A stretch of 63,449 nt of DNA from Planctomycetaceae bacterium (lineage in GTDB: Bacteria > Planctomycetota > Planctomycetia > Pirellulales > Pirellulaceae). Below are positions 48,001 to 55,549 of the stretch, in pieces. The stretch is taken from the NCBI GenBank assembly GCA_002724245.1, contig PBOG01000104.1, positions 1 through 63,449 of the forward strand, written 5' to 3'. The translations under genes were made by a program, and so were the position numbers. Within the stretch, counting starts at the first letter, position 1; each line of letters starts with the position of its first letter. Below the pieces are notes generated by a model. It was not told the origin of the DNA. It ran no database searches and worked only from the letters and a program-made list of their open reading frames with translations.

Positions 48001-48140
48001 CGCCTGCAAGCTGTGTCGTGGCACCCGGTTTTTCCTGTCGCCAACAGATCGCCCATTTCACCGCAGCCACTCCCGTCTCGCCAGCACATCTGCTGGCGTC
48101 ACTGCTGCCAGACGAAAACCAGCAGGGCTTGCCGCACTGA
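45093..48140 (+). CDS. FAD/Fe-S oxidoreductase (GlcD-GlpC fusion; D-2-hydroxyacid dehydrogenase type)
   Basis: 1015 residues. The N-terminal FAD-binding PCMH domain (~40-260, ARGGGTSQAGQAVGGGVQLD) and C-terminal FAD-oxidase domain (~280-545, GEHGDGLARSPF) are fused to a GlpC-like part: Cys-rich CGGVGACRKTLSGTMCPS (~589-606), CLECKACKTECPTGVD (~650-665), and two CCG segments, QVCCGRPLISKG and GCCGMAGSFG, with GHCHQKAL. This layout matches D-2-hydroxyglutarate / D-lactate dehydrogenase fusions that pass electrons to quinone. The stop-overlapping TAAGGA provides its ribosome site. Operon with the aminotransferase, consistent with degradation of an amino-acid-derived 2-hydroxy/oxo acid. Confidence 0.92.
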   Translation: MAATATTPSSAQVKKLADTLRSRVSGEVRFDQISRAFYSTDASVYQILPQGVVIPKSTEDVIQVVRSCAEHGISITARGGGTSQAGQAVGGGVQLDFSKYLNRVLELDPDKQTVKVQAGIVLDELNEFLKPYNLQLPLDLSTSNRATIGGMVGNNSAGTRSVVYGKTIDYVHSLTAVLSDGSVVELQALTPEQLAEASAGSDREGNCYRVVKQLAGEHATEIRRRYPNILRRVGGYNLDAFVDVSSAPGTPLPDSQTSALKNRSELAPDRDAGFNLAHLLVGAEGTLALVVEVCLHLVPRPKTRTLCTIQFHTLLEALGATPAILEHRPAAIELVDRFILDTTRGKPQFEPFREFIEGDPAAVLIVEFLSDEETDLTPKVDHLEQMLGDLGLGCHFHRAHTANEQGRIWGLRRAALGLSMSQRGDAKAISFVEDTAVAPERLRDYIERFIAILEAHQLTAGFYAHASVGLLHIRPVVNMKTAEGIDHFEQVATEVADLVLEFGGAVSGEHGDGLARSPFQEKMFGPTLYQAFRQIKRTFDPDNLFNPGKIVDAPGIRENLRFGSDYETRPVKTLFDFSDFGGLARAAEQCGGVGACRKTLSGTMCPSFMATREEADSTRGRANALRLAISGQLSNVGMGDEQLEPVLDLCLECKACKTECPTGVDVARMKSEYLYQLYQRNGVPRRVRLFAQTASLARWGSRLAPVSNWLLRSYPVRLFNDYGFGLDRRRPPPAFVRRTFLDWWSRNQNPGISLPEQQRTTVALFADTFSNYFEPAQAIATARLANRMGAQVVVPEQVCCGRPLISKGMLDAAQQQAARTTATLFPLAAQDIPILFCEPGCYSAVVDDHPHLLRGAEQERAIQVANHCQTFEQWAAKTYLTLQPELQFSTGPEQILVHGHCHQKALTGTRSMVELLNAIPGSTVTELDTGCCGMAGSFGYEREHFDVSRKIGRQKLFPAIEASLAKQPDAPASCVVAPGFSCRQQIAHFTAATPVSPAHLLASLLPDENQQGLPH

Positions 48141-48188
48141 AGTAGCGGGGCCAGGGAGCTCCCCGCCCTGTCGATTTACCGTCCCACA

Positions 48189-49391
48189 CTATCTCCCGAT
48201 ACGTGCATCCAGCAACCGCTTGCGGAAGTCCTGCAGACTGATGTTGTCCGCGATCAAATAACAAGCTTCTTCATCCGTCTGCACCGCTTTACGCCAGTCA
48301 AAATCACGACGAATGCCATTAAAAACCGGGACACGAAGGTGGCCTGCGGCTACCTGCAATCCCAGCGTGGAATCGTCGGGCTGTGGCCAGCACTCCTTGT
48401 CGTGCACTTCGCGGACGACCAGCGACAGATCATCCAACGCCACACGGGCATAGAGCTGGGGATCTTTGAGACGGCACCAGGCGCGGCAATACATGGCAAC
48501 CTTGCGGCCGTCGACAGCCTCCCACAGATAGAGTCGCAAATCATGACTCAAACGAATCCGCTGTTTCAATACCGCGTCAACCAGAAAGGGCGCGCCGCTA
48601 ACCGACAAGTCAAAGTTATTCTCGGCCGGATGCGCAAGTCCCAGGTAAGGCACCAGCATTTGCTTCCAAGTCATAGCGCATTGTTCGAATCCTTCACCAA
48701 ACGCTTCGCTGCGCACAACCGCCGGGTCGTAGACCAGGTTTCGTTTCGCAAAAGCGTTTTCGATGTCCAGCGCACACATCCGGCTGTAGTAAAGCACTTC
48801 GAGCACTGAAACATTCCATCCCTGACGTTCCGCCTTGCTGACCTGACTGAGCTCGGTGACAAGTTCCGATTGGATTTTATCGGGAATCGACGACAGAAAT
48901 TCCGCCCGGCCTTCCAGAGCCGGATTGGCCAGAAACTCACCAATCGGATCGGCGAGCCTGGCCCAACTGCGTGGCGGGTCCTTACCCGGCCGGCGGACGA
49001 TGACACAACGGCGTCCCAGGGTCTTGGTAGCGTGCTCTTCCAGTGCCCGCATGGCAGCCCCATTGCCAATTGGAAACAAGACCAACGCAGCATTTTCTGG
49101 AAGACGACTGATGAACTGCTTCTGTAATTCGTTGACCCGCAACTCACGGTTATAGCACGCCGCCCAATTGTCCGGGTCCGCACCTGCGGGGGGTTTTTCA
49201 CCATGCATACGCCAGCAAACCGGGTGAAACATGAAACAGATCCGGTTGATGGTATGCCGAGGCAAATCGGACTGCGGTTCGGCAGCCCGCAGGCCTGCCG
49301 AATGGAACACCACCAACGCTCCCGCAAGCAAGCTCCCTGCCAATCCAATTGCGCAACAACGTTGCAGCCGCCAGAGTATGTACCGCATCAT
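48189..49391 (-). CDS. Unknown secreted protein
   Basis: I do not recognise a family. 400 residues with a clear N-terminal signal (MMRYILWRLQRCCAIGLAGSLLAGALVVF... GLRA). The mature part is mixed alpha/beta and opens with NRICFMFHPVCWRMHGEKP. Notable short motifs are VLFPIGNGAAM, REVHDKECWPQPDD near residue 330 and FNGIRRDFDWRKAVQ. Cysteines are scattered rather than in CxxC pairs. Two adjacent ATGs (49391 and 49388) follow AAGGAGA; the second has the better spacing. It converges on the FAD/Fe-S oxidoreductase gene (48 bp between stops) and diverges from the lipase-dockerin gene. No function can be proposed. Confidence 0.75.
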   Translation of the reverse strand: MMRYILWRLQRCCAIGLAGSLLAGALVVFHSAGLRAAEPQSDLPRHTINRICFMFHPVCWRMHGEKPPAGADPDNWAACYNRELRVNELQKQFISRLPENAALVLFPIGNGAAMRALEEHATKTLGRRCVIVRRPGKDPPRSWARLADPIGEFLANPALEGRAEFLSSIPDKIQSELVTELSQVSKAERQGWNVSVLEVLYYSRMCALDIENAFAKRNLVYDPAVVRSEAFGEGFEQCAMTWKQMLVPYLGLAHPAENNFDLSVSGAPFLVDAVLKQRIRLSHDLRLYLWEAVDGRKVAMYCRAWCRLKDPQLYARVALDDLSLVVREVHDKECWPQPDDSTLGLQVAAGHLRVPVFNGIRRDFDWRKAVQTDEEACYLIADNISLQDFRKRLLDARIGR

Positions 49392-49584
49392 AATTCTCCT
49401 TACAGGACCGTGGACCGCTGCAGGAGGCACAACCACCCCTGACCCATCCTTTAACCTTCACAGCACCGCGCCGTAGAGAATAGATTCTGCTTGCCAGCCC
49501 GTCAAATAACACCCGCGTCGATGGCACGATGCCGATTTCCTCGAGGTATCATCCGTGCGGACTCAAACGTGGTACGATAGGGCC

Positions 49585-52140
49585 ATGGTCCGGAATCGGC
49601 AGAATAAAGCGCCGCGTGGGACGGTCTTTCGCACGCTGCAATGTGAACGCCTGGAACCACGCTGTCTGCTGGCAGGGGTGACCCTGTGGACCCATGGGTT
49701 TAATGGCAACGTAGACGGCTGGATTCGCGCCCAAGCTGATGCAATTATCGACCGAGAAGATTTGCAACTCAATCAACCCCGCTACCACATCGAGGTGACT
49801 GACCCGGGACACGACGGTGGGCCTCTACAGGTTGAAACCGCAACCTCCAGTGGCCCAGCGCCCACCGCCACCACCACCAGTAACCCCGAGTTCGCCCTGC
49901 TACTGGACTGGTCGGACGTGGCAGGCACTGCCGTACCCGGTGGTGGTTATTATCGCAGCACGACCGATGTGGCGGCCGCGGTCGCACAACGGCTCGCCGC
50001 TGCGGATCTGCTGCCCAACCTGGAACATCCCATCTCCACTCTGCCACTGCATTTGATCGGACACAGTCGAGGTGGTTCACTGGCAGGCGAGCTGGCACAC
50101 CAGCTAGGAAAACTCGGAATCTGGGTCGATCAGGTCACGACTCTTGATCCTCACCCGGTTGATGGAGTTCGCGAACCGTTGCTGACAAATTATGATTTCG
50201 GTGACGCCCCGATGACGAGTTGGGAGAATGTCATCTTCTGGGACAATTACTGGCGTACCGAGGGGTCACTCTCGTACGACTTCACCGGTGAACCTGTCGC
50301 CAATGCCGCGGATTTCCAGCTCTCCGAAAGCGTACTCAGCGACGGAGGCTATGCCAGCGAGCATCTCGACGTTCCGCTCTGGTACCACGGAACCATCGAC
50401 ACCTCAACCAACCCGCCTGCCGATGACGGCTGGGTGGAAATTCCCAACAACTGGTACGACGCCCCGCACCCGCCACGTGACGAGAGTGGTTTTGCCTACA
50501 GTCGAATCATGGGAAAAACACGCGCGGCCGATGGCCTGCTGGAGTCTTTCGGCGGCGACGCGGTACGCCAGCAAGTCGACTGGAGTGACGCCACTTGGCC
50601 CAACCTGCTGGCAGTCACCACCCCGTTGGAGAACACGATTACCTCGCCAGGCAACCCGATCCCGATTCAATTCAACTACCAGGATGCGGATAGCAGTGCA
50701 ACAGTCCGCTTTCAATTGGATACCGACCAGAACCCGTTCAACACCAATGAATACCTGCTGGGAACGACCGCTGTCGACGCAACCGTCACGGTGCTGAGTC
50801 AGCAGGTCACGATGACAGCGCCGGAAATACCTTCGGGTACCTACCGCCTGTTAGCGGAGATCTACGACGAGACGGGCCAGCGTCGATATGATTACGCTCC
50901 ACAATCAATCCTCATTAATCGCGTCCCCACCCTCGCTACTCTTGCAGACCTGGAAGTCGACGAAGACGCCGGCCTCCAGGAAATTGCGTTGGACGGAATC
51001 TCGGCGGGGGGAGAGGAACAACAGCCCCTCCGGATTACTGCCCACAGTGGTACCCCTCAAGTCATTCCAACCCCAACAGTCAACTATCTCTCCCCAGATG
51101 CCACAGCGACCCTCTCCTTCATGTCGCTGGCCAACGCAACAGGACCAGTCGAAATCCAAGTTACCGTGGAAGACGGAGGCCCCGATCAGGATCTAGAAAC
51201 CCAAATCGACAACGCCAGTTTGACCCGCTCGTTCACGGTCCTGGTACACCCGGTCAACGACGTTCCAGTCGCGGTCGCCGACGCTTTCGACGGTACAGAG
51301 AATCAGCTCCTGGCGATCACTGCCGACGGAGTGCTCATCAATGATCACGATGTCGAAGCGGATCCACTCCACGCCGTACTCGTAGAGACAACCCGGCATG
51401 GACAACTGACACTCGCCGCCAACGGCAGTTTCGAATATCTCCCCAACCCACTGTTCAATCGTGTAGATCACTTCCTCTACGAGGCCCATGATGGCGGCGG
51501 CGCCAGCCTGCCCACCACGGTTCACCTCGCGCTCGCCACGGACTTTCCCTGGTACAATGGATTGCTTGCGAACGACGTCAATGACGACGGGTTCACAGCA
51601 CCCAACGACGCAATCACCGGAATCTCGCGTCTCAATGAAACCGGGGCCACTCTCTTGTCATCCACACGCCAAGAGGGAGTCGTCGCGCCATTTCTGGATG
51701 TCAACCGGGACGGGCACCACGCGCCGATCGATATACTCCTGGTCGTCAATGCGCTCAACCGCAGCAGCAACTCGGCAGAAGGGGAAATTCTGCCACCAGA
51801 TGACGACGTCTTCGGTCTATGGGCCATGGCTCCCGTCACTCTGCCTGTGCCCTCACCTTTGCGCCAGAACGTTTGCCCACCCGCTACCTCGCTGCACACC
51901 GGCCTGTTTCACCGCGAGGCACACCCCCTGCGGGGAGCTGGCCTGTCCACCCAAATGAAAGACGTGCCTGCGAGTTGCACCTGGCGTGGCAGACCTCTGG
52001 GACAGGCCGTTTCCGAGTATCCGACTCGCGTTGAGAACACCCACAGGCTCTTTGCCGAACCGCTGCTCAACTCCAGACTAGACTGGCTGCAGGACCTGCG
52101 TGATCCCCTGACGGACCGTCAAGCGAACACCGCTGATTGA
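49585..52140 (+). CDS. Secreted alpha/beta-hydrolase-like dockerin protein
   Basis: 851 residues. N-terminal LQCERLEPRCLLAGV is the planctomycete extracellular signal. Residues ~30-370 form an alpha/beta hydrolase-like domain (LWTHGFNGNVDGW, nucleophile elbow LIGHSRGGSLAGE, then TLDPHPVDG), typical of lipases or esterases. Next come an Ig-like segment, one cadherin-like repeat (VDEDAGLQEIALDGISAGG), a Big/cadherin-like module, a dockerin type I pair (DVNDDGFTAPNDAI and DVNRDGHHAPIDIL) and a ~115-residue tail. The last four modules match the giant protein at 35361. ATG at 49585 with AGGG upstream is chosen over an upstream GTG. Catalytic Asp and His after the Ser elbow cannot be placed with certainty. 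Confidence 0.85.
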   Translation: MVRNRQNKAPRGTVFRTLQCERLEPRCLLAGVTLWTHGFNGNVDGWIRAQADAIIDREDLQLNQPRYHIEVTDPGHDGGPLQVETATSSGPAPTATTTSNPEFALLLDWSDVAGTAVPGGGYYRSTTDVAAAVAQRLAAADLLPNLEHPISTLPLHLIGHSRGGSLAGELAHQLGKLGIWVDQVTTLDPHPVDGVREPLLTNYDFGDAPMTSWENVIFWDNYWRTEGSLSYDFTGEPVANAADFQLSESVLSDGGYASEHLDVPLWYHGTIDTSTNPPADDGWVEIPNNWYDAPHPPRDESGFAYSRIMGKTRAADGLLESFGGDAVRQQVDWSDATWPNLLAVTTPLENTITSPGNPIPIQFNYQDADSSATVRFQLDTDQNPFNTNEYLLGTTAVDATVTVLSQQVTMTAPEIPSGTYRLLAEIYDETGQRRYDYAPQSILINRVPTLATLADLEVDEDAGLQEIALDGISAGGEEQQPLRITAHSGTPQVIPTPTVNYLSPDATATLSFMSLANATGPVEIQVTVEDGGPDQDLETQIDNASLTRSFTVLVHPVNDVPVAVADAFDGTENQLLAITADGVLINDHDVEADPLHAVLVETTRHGQLTLAANGSFEYLPNPLFNRVDHFLYEAHDGGGASLPTTVHLALATDFPWYNGLLANDVNDDGFTAPNDAITGISRLNETGATLLSSTRQEGVVAPFLDVNRDGHHAPIDILLVVNALNRSSNSAEGEILPPDDDVFGLWAMAPVTLPVPSPLRQNVCPPATSLHTGLFHREAHPLRGAGLSTQMKDVPASCTWRGRPLGQAVSEYPTRVENTHRLFAEPLLNSRLDWLQDLRDPLTDRQANTAD

Positions 52141-52204
52141 CCGGACAAACGTCATTGAACCCATTGCCTGGCCCCTGGCCAATCAACCAGACACAAGCAG
52201 CATC

Positions 52205-52218
52205 TGGCACAAGTGCCA
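52205..52218. promoter_or_regulatory. Inverted repeat TGGCAC-AA-GTGCCA
   Basis: Perfect 6-bp arms with a 2-bp spacer, about 90 bp upstream of the GHL10-like start. No T-run follows, so it is more like an operator than a terminator. It could equally be chance. Confidence 0.3.
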
Positions 52219-52308
52219 ACGCTGGACAAGGCAACCTGAGTGATGCATGATGCAGTTCTCCACACGCACAGGCCATCTCGCGTACCGCCAGCCTCATCCC
52301 TTGATCCT

Positions 52309-54000
52309 ATGCATACATCGATCGACCGTCGACAATGGCTCCAAAGTCTGGCAGTAAGCCTCCCTTGGGTCGTCCCCAACGGCCGTCTCGATGCGGCCGT
52401 CACGGCCCCCTCCCCTCGGCGGTTTCTCTTCAATTGCGATGGTTCGGTCATTCATGGGTGGGGCAAAACACTTTTTCCAGAATCTCCCGGCCCGTTGACC
52501 CGTGAACAATTTGTATCGCTGGTTTTCGGACCGCTCGAAAATACCGCCGTCGACACCCTGCTATTCAGCTTTGGCAGCGGGAATGTTGCCGAATACGACA
52601 GTCAGGTACTGGAATGGCCAGGCCAGGCTGACGCCTTTCAGTTTCCACCGCGTCGGGCATGGCACGGCGACATCGAATTCGATCCCCAAGACCAATACCG
52701 CAATCCACATCACCTCGCCGGTCAAGGGCACAATCCTCCGGATGTCATCGTCTCGGAATGTCGGCGGCGGGGACTGGCCGCGTTTGCCTCGCTACGGATG
52801 AACGACACGCACGACGCACAACCCCCGCGTGGGCAGCTTCCGAATCCGGAACTGCCAACCTTCAAACGGCAGAACTTGCACTGGCTCGTTGAAAATCTCG
52901 ATCGCTGGACTGCACTGGATTATCGCAATCGACAGGTCCGCGCCTTGAAGCTGCGAGTCATCGAAGAATTATTTGATCGCTGGGACTTTGACGGGATCGA
53001 ACTCGATTGGCTGCGTCACACGTTGAATTTTCCCAGGGGCGAGGAACGCAAACACGCCGGCTACCTGACTGAGTTCATGCGGGAAGTCCGTGCGTCGCTG
53101 CAACAGCGGGCCCAAAGGCGCGGCCGCCGCATCGAGATTGCGGTCCGCGTTCCTGAGCGGCTCTCATGGTGCCTGCTGGGCGGTTACGATGTCCCCACCT
53201 GGATTCGTGAAGACTTGTTCGACGCATTGATCCTGGGACAAGGCCTGACCGAATTACCCACCCTGGCCGAATTTCGCCAGTTCATGCAACGTCGAAAAAT
53301 TCCGATTTACCCCAGCCTGTATTCCTATGGAAATGGCTATCAGGTCAGTCCTGACGCCGTCATTCGAGGCAGTGCTGCCAATCTCTGGCGAGATGGCGCT
53401 GACGGACTCTACACGTTCAACTGGTTCCACTACGGCGCGTGGCGTCAACAACTGATCAATGAGATCGCCAACCCCGCGACGCTCGCCCAAAAAAAACAGC
53501 ATTACACGCTGGTGCATAAGTTCGATGTAGGCCGAAGTATCGGCACCGATTACCTGCGGTTTAACACCACCTATCGCGCTCCCCATGTCCCCCTCGAACT
53601 CACCGTCGAATCGGGTACGAAAACGGTCCAGGTTCCCGTATCAGGAAAGCCACAATCCGCCGAACTGTGGGTTGGTCTGCACTTCTGTCAGCCCGGCGAT
53701 CAGCTCACGGCGTCACTCAACGGCAAGCTGCTCCCGCCCGGTGTCGTTGATGCGCACCCGGCTCAGCAACCGCTGGGCGCCATTCTCGACATCCCAGCCG
53801 AGCAGGGCCTGATCGGCATGCCTCCAACCCGTCAACTCGACCAGCGTTTCGACGGTTTGCGTTGGCAACTTCCCGTGGCGGATTTGCAGCCTGGCCACAA
53901 TGCAATCTCGCTCACGTTGCAAAAACGCGGCGGAGGTTCTGACAAATCGCTGCAGGTCGCACGCATTGAAATCGTCGCGATGCCATCACCAGACCGCTGA
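52309..54000 (+). CDS. Exported glycoside-hydrolase-like TIM barrel (GHL10-type)
   Basis: 563 residues from the ATG at 52309. The leader IDRRQWLQSLAVSLPWVV has paired arginines, consistent with Tat export. The barrel (~45-430) includes WDFDGIELDWLRH, the beta-4-like strand with paired acids typical of GHL10 and GH18/GH27-like hydrolases, and SLYSYGNGYQ, YTFNWFHYGAW later on. A C-terminal beta-sandwich (~440-560, LNGKLLPPGV... HNAISLTLQKRG) looks like a sugar-binding or galactose-binding-like domain. Substrate unknown. Follows the hydrolase-dockerin gene by 168 bp on the same strand and converges with the DUF1501 gene. Longer starts at 52240-52249 are possible. Confidence 0.78.
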   Translation: MHTSIDRRQWLQSLAVSLPWVVPNGRLDAAVTAPSPRRFLFNCDGSVIHGWGKTLFPESPGPLTREQFVSLVFGPLENTAVDTLLFSFGSGNVAEYDSQVLEWPGQADAFQFPPRRAWHGDIEFDPQDQYRNPHHLAGQGHNPPDVIVSECRRRGLAAFASLRMNDTHDAQPPRGQLPNPELPTFKRQNLHWLVENLDRWTALDYRNRQVRALKLRVIEELFDRWDFDGIELDWLRHTLNFPRGEERKHAGYLTEFMREVRASLQQRAQRRGRRIEIAVRVPERLSWCLLGGYDVPTWIREDLFDALILGQGLTELPTLAEFRQFMQRRKIPIYPSLYSYGNGYQVSPDAVIRGSAANLWRDGADGLYTFNWFHYGAWRQQLINEIANPATLAQKKQHYTLVHKFDVGRSIGTDYLRFNTTYRAPHVPLELTVESGTKTVQVPVSGKPQSAELWVGLHFCQPGDQLTASLNGKLLPPGVVDAHPAQQPLGAILDIPAEQGLIGMPPTRQLDQRFDGLRWQLPVADLQPGHNAISLTLQKRGGGSDKSLQVARIEIVAMPSPDR

Positions 54001-54050
54001 TCATAAAAGCGTTACAGCCCAACCGACCCGCACGTCCAAAGCTGGTTTTC

Positions 54051-55502
54051 TCAAGCGACCAATTCCTGAATGACTTCGCCGCCCAGGTCGGTCAATCGCT
54101 TGAATCGACCACCGTGATAATAGGTCAGATCCATATCGTTCAAACCCAGCATATGCAGGATCGTGGCGTGCATATCGTGGAGGTGACAGCTGTTTTCCGC
54201 AGCTCTGAGACCAAATTCATCCGTCGAACCAACCGTCGTCCCTGGGCGAATACCGCCGCCCGCAAACCAAGCGATCATGCCTTCCTTGTTGTGATCACGA
54301 CCGGGATAGGTGGCAAAAAAACCCTTGTGGTTGTCGGGCGTCCGGCCAAATTCGCCGCACCATACGATAAGCGTATCATCCAACAGGCCGCGTTGCTTCA
54401 AATCCTTGATTAACCCGGCAATCGGACGATCCGTTTCCTGTGCTCGACGTCGATGATGCTGTTCGATCCGGTCGTGGGAATCCCACCCGTGGCTATAGAC
54501 CTGGACAAACCGGACTCCTCGCTCCACCAGACGGCGCGCCATGAGGCAGCGTTCACCCATCGGTTGTGTGACTTTATGATCCAAACCGTACAAGTCGCGG
54601 ACGGCTGACGTTTCACGTCCCAGGTCCATCGCCTCGGGCACGGCGGACTGCATACGAAACGCAAGTTCGTAGTTGCGCATACGGGCCACCAGGTCGGTAT
54701 TCTGTGGATCCGAAGAGAGATACGGGCGATTCAAGTCGTTCAACAAGTCGATACTCGCCTGCTGGCTCCTGCGTGTGACACCTTCTGGTGGCTGCAAATC
54801 GGCAATCCCACCTCCGCTGGGGTTGAGCAGAGTACCCTGGGTCTGCGCCGGCAGGAAGCCGTTCGAATAGTTAACCGCACCACTCCATAAACCTCGGTCC
54901 GCCAACACGACAAAACCGGGCAAATCCCGATTCTCAGTACCCAAGCCATAGAGCACCCAGGACCCCATCGAAGGCGAACCCGGCAACAACGTACCCAGGT
55001 TCATCTGAAAAGACGCCATCGGGTGGATTGCGGAATCGACGTGCATCGACCGCAGAAACGCCATGTCGTCAACACATGTGGCCAGATTGGGAAACAGCTC
55101 TGACACCGGTTGCCCACATTGCCCATGCTGCTTGAACCGGAATGGAGTGCCCACATAGAGGCGTTCTTCACGGTTGTCCCCATTACCACCGCCGCCGTAG
55201 ATCCGCGTGACCGGTTTCCCATGATAACGCTGCAACACAGGCTTGGGATCAAACGTGTCCATCTGGCTTGGACCGCCATACATGAACAAGAAAATGACTG
55301 ATTTGGCGCGAGGCGTTCGATGAGGCGTTTTGACTTGCAGCGGATCTGCCGGCCCGGCTGCCGACAGGTACTGGTCCTGCAGCAACATGGAACTGAGTGC
55401 AACACTACCGACCCCCTGCCCCAGACCGTACAAGAATTCTCGCCGCCCCAGCGTGGGACGACCAGATGCGGAATGGTTTGCAGCGCGGTCGTTCAATGAC
55501 AT
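54051..55502 (-). CDS. DUF1501 domain protein (second copy in window)
   Basis: 483 residues from the ATG at 55502, six bases after GGAGG. The N-terminus has a Tat signal (LGRREFLYGLGQGVGSVAL). DUF1501 motifs match the copy at 4813: FMYGGPSQMDTFDPKPV, CGEFGRTP and GRDHNKEGMIAWF, which correspond to metal-site segments of the sulfatase/alkaline phosphatase fold. Lies 47 bp after the DUF1549/1553 gene on the same strand. By eye it is a distant paralogue of the 4813 protein, not a recent duplicate. Confidence 0.93.
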   Translation of the reverse strand: MSLNDRAANHSASGRPTLGRREFLYGLGQGVGSVALSSMLLQDQYLSAAGPADPLQVKTPHRTPRAKSVIFLFMYGGPSQMDTFDPKPVLQRYHGKPVTRIYGGGGNGDNREERLYVGTPFRFKQHGQCGQPVSELFPNLATCVDDMAFLRSMHVDSAIHPMASFQMNLGTLLPGSPSMGSWVLYGLGTENRDLPGFVVLADRGLWSGAVNYSNGFLPAQTQGTLLNPSGGGIADLQPPEGVTRRSQQASIDLLNDLNRPYLSSDPQNTDLVARMRNYELAFRMQSAVPEAMDLGRETSAVRDLYGLDHKVTQPMGERCLMARRLVERGVRFVQVYSHGWDSHDRIEQHHRRRAQETDRPIAGLIKDLKQRGLLDDTLIVWCGEFGRTPDNHKGFFATYPGRDHNKEGMIAWFAGGGIRPGTTVGSTDEFGLRAAENSCHLHDMHATILHMLGLNDMDLTYYHGGRFKRLTDLGGEVIQELVA

Positions 55503-55549
55503 GGTTTGCCTCCGTTTCAATGAGCGGCGTCAACGGGCGCTCACAGGGC

